Part shown: piece by piece, positions 7,139-13,966 of the stretch
Layout of the letters: every line of letters begins with the position of its first letter
Position numbering within the stretch: the first letter of the stretch is position 1
Virus record (IMG/VR): IMGVR_UViG_3300001460_000051
Location: 1-42,944 of that record
DNA length: 42,944 nucleotides
Reading direction: 5' to 3' (one strand)
From: a virus
Program-made: the position numbers and the translations under genes
Notes under the pieces: generated by a model
Databases searched by the model: none
What the model was told of the DNA's origin: nothing
What the model saw: only the letters and a program-made list of their open reading frames with translations

Positions 7139-9274
7139 TTACTCCCCTGGAATGTTATTAACTTGATTATTATCTCCATCACCTGTTGCTAGATATTCTC
7201 TATAAGCTGTAGCATAATTACCTCTTGAATTAGGAGCATTTGCTAATGCTATAAATCTAGAATCTGGGTTATTAGCATTATTTGGTTTTTGTGGTAGGAA
7301 TGTATGAATAGGAGTGAACGAAAACCCGCTTACTTTAACCATATGTGGAAGTTCTTTAACTGATGAATCAACCCCACCTTCAGCATTTATAGCTATCTCC
7401 CAAGGTGCTTCTTGAGGAACATCATAAGTTAAACTAGTTATAAATCCTGGTTGTTCATATAAATAGCCCCCTATTGTTAATCTTACTAAATTACCTCTCA
7501 TAAACCCAGCTTGAGTATAATCAGGAGCTAAAGTAGATGCTAAATAATTTAATTTTTTATGCATTGGAATTAACTCTGCTTTTGATTGAGCAAAGCAAGT
7601 AAACCCTAAATTTACAGTTCTACCAAATCCTCCATAATTATATAAAGTGTCACCTCTACCTACATAATTAACATTATTCCAAGTAGATGTATATGAATCA
7701 CTAAAAGAGTCAATATGAGCTCTAAAATGCATATAAACTGCTTCTCTATTAGCACCATCATTATTAATTGCAGCTATTCTAAATTTAACTAAATCGTTTA
7801 TAGCTAAATCAGTATTCGGTCCTGCACTTGTATACATGGGTTGAGCAGTAATTTTATCTAATGCTGTTAATTCATTTGCTGCTATACCATAATCCCAAAC
7901 GTTTTTATTTCCTTCATCTGTATTACTTCTTCCTGGTTGACCCATGTTGAGTCTTCTATCCATGTTTTTAACTTGATAATCTGGTGATAAAGACAACATT
8001 GTTGAGCTTTGATTGCCTCCTGTTCCATCTGCATTTTTAGCTGCAGCACTACCTTCATTTGGACCTGTGTATAATTCTTTTCTAAAATCTTGTGGATAAA
8101 GAATTGGATCTCCTTTACTTACATTTTCTTTATTTTGTAATTGGTTTAAATTGTATGTGAGAGATCTAAAACCACCAATACCTACCAAATCACCATTATA
8201 TAAAACTTTAGGATCAGTTAATAATTCATCACTAGTATCATAATCATAAGAAAATACTGCGTTATTGCTAGTTTGAATTAATCGTGCCCCACCTGAACCT
8301 GCATATGATGGTTGTCCAACAGCTGAAATATAATCTCCACCCATTGAATTTTGAAGCATTACTTTTCCTATAGGAGAAGATTGATTTAAACCTAAAGCTG
8401 CAAGAAATTTATCTGTAGCTTTTAATGAATTAATACTTAAAGGAGTTAATCCTAAGTTTTCTAAACCATCAGCTGCATCTGCTTGATAACCTTGGTAACC
8501 TACTTGGTATGCTTTATTTAAAATACCTGCTCCTTTTGCATTTGCAGCCCCTGTTCTTTGATCTGCAAATTTAATATCTGTTCTACCTATCCCTAAAACA
8601 GCTCCTGGACCTCCACTGTAAGAAAAAATATTTTGATCATTACTTGTACCTTGTTCTTTTGCTCTCTTATTAACAATTACTAACCTATTTCCAGCAGATT
8701 CTTCATTAAATGCTTTAGTAGCAGCTGTGTATGTATTTATTCCTAAATTTCCACCAAATAATGATCCTTCTACAACTCCACTTATAGGTGAAAATGGATC
8801 TATACCAAAAAGATTAGGGTGAAATCCTAATCCATTGCCTAAAGCAGCTGCTAAAGTACTTACAGGAGTATAAACTCCTTGATTTATATTACCTCCTCCT
8901 GTTATTTTTAACCCTTCATCTGAAGGATCAAAAAAATAAGAATCTATTCCACCCCCAGCATATCCTAAACCATAAGATGCTGGTGTTTTAACTGATGTCC
9001 TTGATAATAAATTTTGTTTTGCTAGAAATTTTACTCCTGAAGCTCCATCTATCATGTATTTCCCTAATCTAGCTACATCATCTAATGCATTAGATACAGA
9101 TTTTAACCCACCCCTAATTATAAAATCAGGACCTGATCTTACTGGGAGGTCATCATTACTTAGTCCATCGGGAATATCAGTAGTAATATAAGGTTGATTG
9201 CTGTCACCCCCACCACGTTCATCTCTTCCCCAAGACAAGGATTTTAAATCTGTCTGGAAATTAATTAAAGGCAT
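7139..9274 (-). CDS. Large baseplate/tail structural protein
   Basis: This 711-aa protein is probably a baseplate or tail-tube-initiation component. The N-terminal half is glycine/serine-rich and low in obvious domains. The conserved-looking part lies in the last 230 residues: AVYMHFRAHIDSFSDSY, an aromatic YVGRGDTLYNYGGFGRTVNLGF block, then LAPDYTQAGFMRGNLVRLTIGGY and PWEIAIN. This pattern recalls the tube-like domains of baseplate proteins that cap or initiate the tail tube (gp48/gp54-type or LysM-partner proteins), but I cannot assign a family firmly. It sits directly between a small ORF and the LysM-like wedge gene in the tail operon transcribed from the late-type motif at 9601. The start is preceded by AAATAAAAAGT, an A-rich leader with no Shine-Dalgarno sequence. 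Confidence 0.68.
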   Translation of the reverse strand: MPLINFQTDLKSLSWGRDERGGGDSNQPYITTDIPDGLSNDDLPVRSGPDFIIRGGLKSVSNALDDVARLGKYMIDGASGVKFLAKQNLLSRTSVKTPASYGLGYAGGGIDSYFFDPSDEGLKITGGGNINQGVYTPVSTLAAALGNGLGFHPNLFGIDPFSPISGVVEGSLFGGNLGINTYTAATKAFNEESAGNRLVIVNKRAKEQGTSNDQNIFSYSGGPGAVLGIGRTDIKFADQRTGAANAKGAGILNKAYQVGYQGYQADAADGLENLGLTPLSINSLKATDKFLAALGLNQSSPIGKVMLQNSMGGDYISAVGQPSYAGSGGARLIQTSNNAVFSYDYDTSDELLTDPKVLYNGDLVGIGGFRSLTYNLNQLQNKENVSKGDPILYPQDFRKELYTGPNEGSAAAKNADGTGGNQSSTMLSLSPDYQVKNMDRRLNMGQPGRSNTDEGNKNVWDYGIAANELTALDKITAQPMYTSAGPNTDLAINDLVKFRIAAINNDGANREAVYMHFRAHIDSFSDSYTSTWNNVNYVGRGDTLYNYGGFGRTVNLGFTCFAQSKAELIPMHKKLNYLASTLAPDYTQAGFMRGNLVRLTIGGYLYEQPGFITSLTYDVPQEAPWEIAINAEGGVDSSVKELPHMVKVSGFSFTPIHTFLPQKPNNANNPDSRFIALANAPNSRGNYATAYREYLATGDGDNNQVNNIPGE

Positions 9275-9283
9275 ACTTTTTAT

Positions 9284-9577
9284 TTAAAATGAAGCTCCTT
9301 CTGGTGTATTATTTTTAAATCTGTTTACTGGTTCTTGATAAGCTCTTGCTGATTCACCTAATTGTGAAACTGCAGGTACATTATATCCTGTAGCTCCTGC
9401 TCCAAAATTATCATAAGCTAGATTTGCTGTAGCTGGGTCTCCTTGATTTGAATATTGGTTGTGAAGAGTACCATTAGGATCATTAACACTAGCTTGTGGT
9501 TGAGGACTAGCTGGTGATACAGGGTAACCTAAAGCTGAACCATCAGTATCAAATTGTTTTTTTATTGAATTTGCCAT
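9284..9577 (-). CDS. Small Ala/Gly/Pro/Asn-rich virion-operon protein
   Basis: I do not recognise this 97-aa protein. It is rich in Asn, Ala, Gly, Pro and Gln, and looks extended or disordered (for example SPASPQPQASVNDPNG), with no membrane segment. It is the first gene after the late-type promoter motif at 9601-9610 and lies just downstream of the tape measure gene, so a tail or baseplate role is likely from position alone. The ATG is 23 nt from the motif and 9 nt separate its stop from the next gene. Confidence 0.6.
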   Translation of the reverse strand: MANSIKKQFDTDGSALGYPVSPASPQPQASVNDPNGTLHNQYSNQGDPATANLAYDNFGAGATGYNVPAVSQLGESARAYQEPVNRFKNNTPEGASF

Positions 9578-9600
9578 AATTTTAATTATTAATTGTTTTA

Positions 9601-9610
9601 TTATAAATAT
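9601..9610 (-). promoter_or_regulatory. Late promoter motif before the baseplate operon
   Basis: The coding strand reads ATATTTATAA, ending 23 nt before the ATG of the 97-aa gene and overlapping the first base of the tape measure stop codon. It would drive the baseplate genes down to 3224. Confidence 0.65.
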
Positions 9611-12249
9611 TAACCTATTCTAGAAGTCGCTAAAGCCATTGATCTACCTGCTTTGGCCCCATCAATAAATACATCTCCACCTTCTTTAACAGCTGATATT
9701 AATTCTTTTAATAAAGTAGTAACTTCATTATTATTACTACCTCCTCCAAGATTAGTACCTCCTATTAATAAATCATCTTTATTAAATTTTATAGGAGCTT
9801 GACCTGGTCTTAAAATAAAGTCATTTACTTTTGTGGCTTCATCAGCTGATGGGGATACTTCTATTCCTTTTTCTTTTGCAATTTCATTTAATCTTTCCGC
9901 TTGTCCTTCTTTATATGAATCAGCAACTTCAACTGCAAATAATGAGGAAACTCCTCCAATTAAACCACCTACTACAGCTCCAATAGCTGTACCTACTCCA
10001 GGAATAATAGAACCAATAGCAGCTCCTGTTAAAGCTGCACCTGCTACTACTCCAGCTTTTTCAACCCCTGTAACTTGATCAGAGGCACTTTCTGCTATAT
10101 TTAATTCTTTTTGGCTAACTGAAGATGGATCTGCTTTTGCTTTATCTTGTAATTCTTTTTGTATCCTTTTTGCTTCTCCTTCTTCTACAAAACCTGAAAA
10201 TAATGAACTATCAACTAAACCTGCTAAACCATCAGCTAGTTTATCTAAAACACCACCATCAACTAATCTTGAAAATGCATCTTTAGCTTTTTCAAGTGCT
10301 TTATTAAATTTTTGAGTAGCATCTTCTTCTTGTTTTCTAGCATAAATCTGTTCACCTAAAAGATCCCTTAATTCTTCTTCTGATTTTCCTGCTTTTTGGG
10401 CTGCAATTCTTATTTCAGCTAAAGATGCTGTTTTAATATCAAATTCTTCTGAAAGTAAGGACATTCCATCCTTTCTTAATTTATTTTGTATTTCTAAATT
10501 TTTCTTAGCTAATGCATCGTTTTTGGATTGTGTTTCGTACATATCCGCTAACTCATTAACTTCCATTCCAACAGCTTTAGCTAAAGCTTGACGTTGGATT
10601 ATATTCATTGCTAAGAAATCTTCTTGGCTACCAGCTTGTGCTGAAATTTCTTTCATTAGGGTTTCAGTATCACCCATTAATGCTGCTTCTCTAGCTCTTT
10701 CTAAATTTAACTGCTTTCCAGTTAATAATTCAGCTGCCATTTCATTTTCAATAGAAGATTGGAAATCTAATAAATTTCCAGATATCCCTTCCATTTGAGA
10801 CATATTTAAACCTAATAATTTAGCTTGAAATACTGCTTTTGCTATTGCTTCAGTACTACCACCAAAATTAGCTCTCATATTTCCTGATATACTCGCTGCC
10901 TCTTCAATAACTTTATTTAAATCTAATTGTAAACCTGATTGAGCTGACATTACCCCTAAGGTACCAAACATAGATTTATTCATTTCCTCTAAAGGTACAC
11001 CAGTTTTAGTAGATTCTAAAAATAATTGTTTTGATGCTTTTGCGCTTAAACCAAAATTTACTTGCATTCTAGCAACTTCAGCTACATTCATAGCTGTTTG
11101 TTTACCAAAATCTGAAGCTAAGTTTAATTGCATTCCTAGCTCTTCATTTATACTACTTAAGGCTTTTTGATATGCACTAGCTGATATAGTTACATTACCT
11201 TGTGCTTTTTGAACTTCATTAAATTCTCCAACTATACCTGGTATTGTTGTTGAATATAATTCTTGAGCTGCTTCTCTAGATATTAACATATTTCTAGACA
11301 TATCAGCTGTAGCTTTAGAAGCACCCACCATAGCATCAAAGAAGAATTTTGCTACTTTTACTATAGCTGTGAATATAGCTAAAGGGCCCATTGCTTTTGC
11401 AATCACAGGACCTAATGATTTAAACCCTGCTTTAAAAGCTGACATTGATTTTACTGGGAGTTTACCTACTTTGACTTGTTTAGCATTTAAACCTGTTTTC
11501 TTTAAAGCATCTTGTATACCAACTCCATCTTTTCTTAACTTTTTAAAATCACCGAGTTTTTGATTAACAAGTTTATTATCTATTTTTTGTTGTTTTGAAA
11601 TTCCTTTAGTACTTCCAAAAGTTTCTTTATTATATTGGGATTGTTCTCTAGCTGCTTCAGCAGCTCCTTCAAAGGGTTTTGAAAAATCTTTAATTCCTAA
11701 AAGTTTAGAAAGTTGACCTGCTGCTCCTGCTAAACCACTAAATGATTTAACCCCAAAATTATTACCAATCTCTTCAGATTCTGCATTTATGTTTTCTAAA
11801 TCTGATTTTAAAGATTGTGCTTGTTTAACTTGCATCCCAATAGAGATAGCAATATCATTATTTACTTTTCCTCCTTCAGTATATAATTTATTTTGTTGAG
11901 CTGTAAGTAATTGTATTTTTTTATCTAAATCTGCTTGTAATCCTGTTATTTTAACATTAGTTTTAGATAAACCTAGTTCTTCTTTACTTATAGTAAAAGT
12001 TTCTTCGGATATTTTAGAAATGTCCTTAGATAGTTTTTTAATGAGTCTTTGCTCATTAACTTGGAATTTCATTTCTTTTACTTGATCCTCAATAACATTA
12101 GCTATATCTTGCTGATCATTTAAATTTTCTGCTGATATTCCTCTTCTTCTTTGGAGAAGCTCTACTAACTCCTCTTCAAAAGACTTAGTTTTTTGGACTT
12201 CTGAATTTAAATCTTTTTGATTTTGGACATCTTGTTTACTAGCACTCAT
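9610..12249 (-). CDS. Tail tape measure protein
   Basis: This 879-aa protein sets tail length by spanning the tube lumen during assembly, and may help DNA passage. The N-terminal 170 residues are charged and strongly coiled-coil (EELVELLQRRRG, QVNEQRLIKKLSKDISKI). There are two hydrophobic segments: about 280-310 (AKAMGPLAIFTAIVKVAKFFF) and 732-773 (Gly/Ala-rich, GAAIGSIIPGVGTAIGAVV). Alpha-helical repeats lie between them. The C-terminus (DFILRPGQ, KDDLLIGGTNLGG, IDGAKAGRSMA) resembles the tails of other phage tape measures. It follows the chaperone/frameshift pair, the standard position for a tape measure, and has its own late-type motif at 12265. If the usual ratio of about 1.5 angstrom per residue holds, the tail would be around 130 nm, which is an extrapolation. 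Confidence 0.85.
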   Translation of the reverse strand: MSASKQDVQNQKDLNSEVQKTKSFEEELVELLQRRRGISAENLNDQQDIANVIEDQVKEMKFQVNEQRLIKKLSKDISKISEETFTISKEELGLSKTNVKITGLQADLDKKIQLLTAQQNKLYTEGGKVNNDIAISIGMQVKQAQSLKSDLENINAESEEIGNNFGVKSFSGLAGAAGQLSKLLGIKDFSKPFEGAAEAAREQSQYNKETFGSTKGISKQQKIDNKLVNQKLGDFKKLRKDGVGIQDALKKTGLNAKQVKVGKLPVKSMSAFKAGFKSLGPVIAKAMGPLAIFTAIVKVAKFFFDAMVGASKATADMSRNMLISREAAQELYSTTIPGIVGEFNEVQKAQGNVTISASAYQKALSSINEELGMQLNLASDFGKQTAMNVAEVARMQVNFGLSAKASKQLFLESTKTGVPLEEMNKSMFGTLGVMSAQSGLQLDLNKVIEEAASISGNMRANFGGSTEAIAKAVFQAKLLGLNMSQMEGISGNLLDFQSSIENEMAAELLTGKQLNLERAREAALMGDTETLMKEISAQAGSQEDFLAMNIIQRQALAKAVGMEVNELADMYETQSKNDALAKKNLEIQNKLRKDGMSLLSEEFDIKTASLAEIRIAAQKAGKSEEELRDLLGEQIYARKQEEDATQKFNKALEKAKDAFSRLVDGGVLDKLADGLAGLVDSSLFSGFVEEGEAKRIQKELQDKAKADPSSVSQKELNIAESASDQVTGVEKAGVVAGAALTGAAIGSIIPGVGTAIGAVVGGLIGGVSSLFAVEVADSYKEGQAERLNEIAKEKGIEVSPSADEATKVNDFILRPGQAPIKFNKDDLLIGGTNLGGGSNNNEVTTLLKELISAVKEGGDVFIDGAKAGRSMALATSRIG

Positions 12250-12264
12250 TCAATAATGATTTTA

Positions 12265-12274
12265 TTATAAATAT
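12265..12274 (-). promoter_or_regulatory. Late promoter motif before the tape measure gene
   Basis: The coding strand reads ATATTTATAA, ending 15 nt before the tape measure ATG, in the 34-nt gap after the chaperone-extension ORF. The following bases are TAAAATCATTATTGA. Confidence 0.65.
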
Positions 12275-12283
12275 TAGAAAATG

Positions 12284-12613
12284 TTATTTCTTTGATATTT
12301 TAGTACTATAGTTAGGAGTTGGTCTTTTTAAACTTTTAGATGTGGGGGGATTAAAACCTTTTTTAGGTATATTTGGTTTACTAGGAGAATTTAAATCTAT
12401 ATTAGTTCCTTTACCTTGAGATGCTTTTTTATTAGCTTCAGCTTCTGCATCATACCATTCTTTTATTTTATTAAATGAAAATTTACGTAACCATATAGGC
12501 ATATTATAAACAGTATCATAATCATAGCCTCCTTTACCATGAAATACTACTTCATGTATATGATTAAATACTGATGCTCTATAACGTTGGACCTCTTTTA
12601 GAGATCCGGCCAA
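12284..12613 (-). CDS. Tail-chaperone extension ORF expressed by -1 frameshift (gpT-like)
   Basis: This reading frame encodes 109 residues, basic and Lys/Pro/Ser-rich at the C-terminus (PNIPKKGFNPPTSKSLKRP). Its only upstream start candidate is TTG at 12613-12611, inside a run of eight T; the frame has no ATG before codon 38. It overlaps the end of the preceding gene (12598-13320) in the -1 frame, exactly at a slippery T TTT TTT heptamer followed by a hairpin. The simplest reading is that it is made as a C-terminal extension, giving a fusion of about 345 residues, as with lambda gpG-gpT, whose extension recruits the tape measure. The next gene is indeed the tape measure. The conserved-looking block GGYDYDTVYNMPIWLRKFSFNKIKEW supports real coding. 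Initiation at TTG is possible but less likely. Confidence 0.72.
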   Translation of the reverse strand: MAGSLKEVQRYRASVFNHIHEVVFHGKGGYDYDTVYNMPIWLRKFSFNKIKEWYDAEAEANKKASQGKGTNIDLNSPSKPNIPKKGFNPPTSKSLKRPTPNYSTKISKK

Positions 12614-12619
12614 AAAAAA
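12589..12619 (-). promoter_or_regulatory. Programmed -1 ribosomal frameshift signal
   Basis: On the coding strand the 3' end of the first chaperone ORF reads GGT TTT TTT TGG CCG. The heptamer T TTT TTT occupies 12619-12613 in the correct X XXY YYZ register. A 5-nt spacer follows, then GGATCTCTAAAAGAGGTCC (12607-12589), which folds into an 8-bp stem (seven Watson-Crick pairs and one G-T) with an AAA loop. A -1 slip after the second TTT enters the downstream ORF at TTG. The zero-frame stop TAA at 12600-12598 lies inside the hairpin. All three canonical elements are present and the second ORF lacks an ATG. Confidence 0.8.
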
Positions 12620-13320
12620 CCTAGAGAAATTGGAATTTCAATTTTATCACCATCTTCTGTAGTATAGGTCAAATCAATATTAGGTGAAAGATCTTTAATA
12701 TAATTTCTTAATGCTCTAGAGTCTTGAGCTAATATTTGATTTTCAACAAATGATTTAATATTTGATTTATCATCATCACCACTAATAGATACAATTTGGT
12801 GTTTTAACCTAGTAGTAACTTCACCACCACCTAAATTTTTATATTTATTTAAGGCTTTAAGTTCATTAGCAATTTTATCTTCATCTTTTTCTGTTAAAAT
12901 TTTGAATTTAATTTCAACTCCTGATTTAGGGAAAGTAAAACTTAATAAACCGTCTTCATCTGTCAAACTTTCATCAAACGGTAAAGAATCTATAGTTGAT
13001 AAATCAACAGTATAATCTTTATCTTTAATTGTAAACTTATATTCAGAACCATAACCTAATACTCTAGCAGCTAAAAACATTGCATTTTTATCTCCAGTAC
13101 ATACATCTTTAGTATCAAATTTTTTCATAGTTAATGCCTCCATTAACTTTTCTAATACATTTCCTTTAGATATTAAATTTTGATTTGTTAATATATCCTC
13201 CTCTTTAGCAGTCATATATTTTATTTCAACTTTTCCGCTACGTAATGGGTGATCTTTAGGATAGATTAGTCCTTTTGATGGTAAATCTACAGTTTCTGTG
13301 GGGAATTTAAATTCTTCCAT
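12598..13320 (-). CDS. Tail assembly chaperone / gp26-like (T4 baseplate family) protein
   Basis: This 240-aa protein starts FKFPTETVDLPSKGLIYPKDHPLRSGKVEIKYMTAKEEDIL (read in two parts, residues 4-24 and 25-44). That N-terminus is characteristic of the phage protein family that includes T4 gp26, classed as a baseplate-hub assembly protein. Here the gene sits between the tail tube and the tape measure and ends in a -1 frameshift site, which is the position and architecture of lambda gpG-type tail assembly chaperones. I therefore infer a chaperone that binds the tape measure while tube subunits polymerise. The C-terminus before the frameshift is ISLGFFWPDL. It is preceded by a terminator at 13371-13397 and a near-match late-type motif at 13355, so it starts its own transcription unit. 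Confidence 0.72.
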   Translation of the reverse strand: MEEFKFPTETVDLPSKGLIYPKDHPLRSGKVEIKYMTAKEEDILTNQNLISKGNVLEKLMEALTMKKFDTKDVCTGDKNAMFLAARVLGYGSEYKFTIKDKDYTVDLSTIDSLPFDESLTDEDGLLSFTFPKSGVEIKFKILTEKDEDKIANELKALNKYKNLGGGEVTTRLKHQIVSISGDDDKSNIKSFVENQILAQDSRALRNYIKDLSPNIDLTYTTEDGDKIEIPISLGFFWPDL

Positions 13321-13354
13321 ATAAATTTTATTTAGTTATAACTTAATTGTACGT

Positions 13355-13364
13355 TTATACATAT
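13355..13364 (-). promoter_or_regulatory. Candidate late promoter motif (one mismatch)
   Basis: The coding strand reads ATATGTATAA, one mismatch from the ATATTTATAA consensus found before nine other transcription units. It lies 34 nt before the ATG of the tail-chaperone gene and directly downstream of the terminator that closes the sheath/tube unit, which is where a new promoter would be needed. Confidence 0.4.
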
Positions 13365-13370
13365 CAATAT

Positions 13371-13397
13371 AAAAAAAAGCTTGACCGAAGCCAAGCT
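13371..13397 (-). terminator. Rho-independent terminator after the tail tube gene
   Basis: On the minus strand AGCTTGGC and GTCAAGCT (13397-13378) form an 8-bp stem with one G-T pair, closed by a TTCG tetraloop, followed by a run of eight T (13378-13371). It lies 26 nt after the stop of the tail tube gene. The UUCG loop and the U-tract make this a classical intrinsic terminator. Confidence 0.9.
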
Positions 13398-13422
13398 ATT
13401 TTTAAAAATATGTTGAATTTTT

Positions 13423-13911
13423 TTAGAAATTCAATACGCAGTAATCCATTCCGATTGTTAAATCGATGTTTTGAGCTTCACCATCAGTGTCCCAGTTCAT
13501 GTCTGCAAATGATCCATCTTTAATAAATGCACCTTTTATAATCCATTCTGATACTACATCACCTACTGGTCCTAGTACATCAATTGTTAAATCTTTCTTA
13601 TAGAAATCAGAGTAACCAGCTCTACCTGTTACTGATTCATAATGTAATCTAACCCATTCCATTACTGCCTGAGCACCTGAAGGAGTAATTGGATCAAATA
13701 ATTGCATTGTGATGTCATTCCATCTCAATTTACCTTTTACTTTTCTATAAGTGTTAATATGATTTAATACTATTTCGTCCTGTGCAAATCCTAATCCACT
13801 TATACCTTTAATAATATATGATGGGATACCGTCGACGTACATTACAAACCTATTTGCTACTTTGGGCTCAAAAGCTGTGAAAAATATTTCGTTTGGGTCT
13901 AATACTGCCAT
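13423..13911 (-). CDS. 19: Tail tube protein, gp19-like
   Basis: This 162-aa protein is the probable inner tail tube subunit. Length and order of elements match T4 gp19: an N-terminal FEPKVANRFVMYVDGIPSYIIKGISGLG (residues about 14-41), the LNHINTYRKVKGKLRWNDITMQLFDPITPSGAQAVMEWVR segment, and a C-terminal strand block ending IDLTIGMDYCVLNF. These features are typical of tube proteins with the beta-barrel fold shared with gp5/gp27 and Hcp. It lies directly downstream of the sheath gene, as in T4, has its own late-type motif at 13942, and is followed by a strong terminator, consistent with a very abundant product. Confidence 0.92.
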   Translation of the reverse strand: MAVLDPNEIFFTAFEPKVANRFVMYVDGIPSYIIKGISGLGFAQDEIVLNHINTYRKVKGKLRWNDITMQLFDPITPSGAQAVMEWVRLHYESVTGRAGYSDFYKKDLTIDVLGPVGDVVSEWIIKGAFIKDGSFADMNWDTDGEAQNIDLTIGMDYCVLNF

Positions 13912-13941
13912 TTTGTGTTTTTATTTAATTTTTTTATTCAG

Positions 13942-13951
13942 TTATAAATAT
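13942..13951 (-). promoter_or_regulatory. Late promoter motif before the tail tube gene
   Basis: The coding strand reads ATATTTATAA, ending 30 nt before the tail tube ATG. It matches the motif present before eight other late units. The leader that follows is A/T-only apart from a few bases (CTGAATAAAAAAATTAAAT). Confidence 0.65.
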
Positions 13952-13966
13952 TATATTCTCTAATTC

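Noticed and set aside
12284-12613. Independent gene starting at TTG 12613
   Set aside because: The TTG lies inside the slippery T-run, has no separate leader, and coincides exactly with the register of a -1 frameshift; a C-terminal extension is the simpler reading, though TTG initiation cannot be fully excluded.
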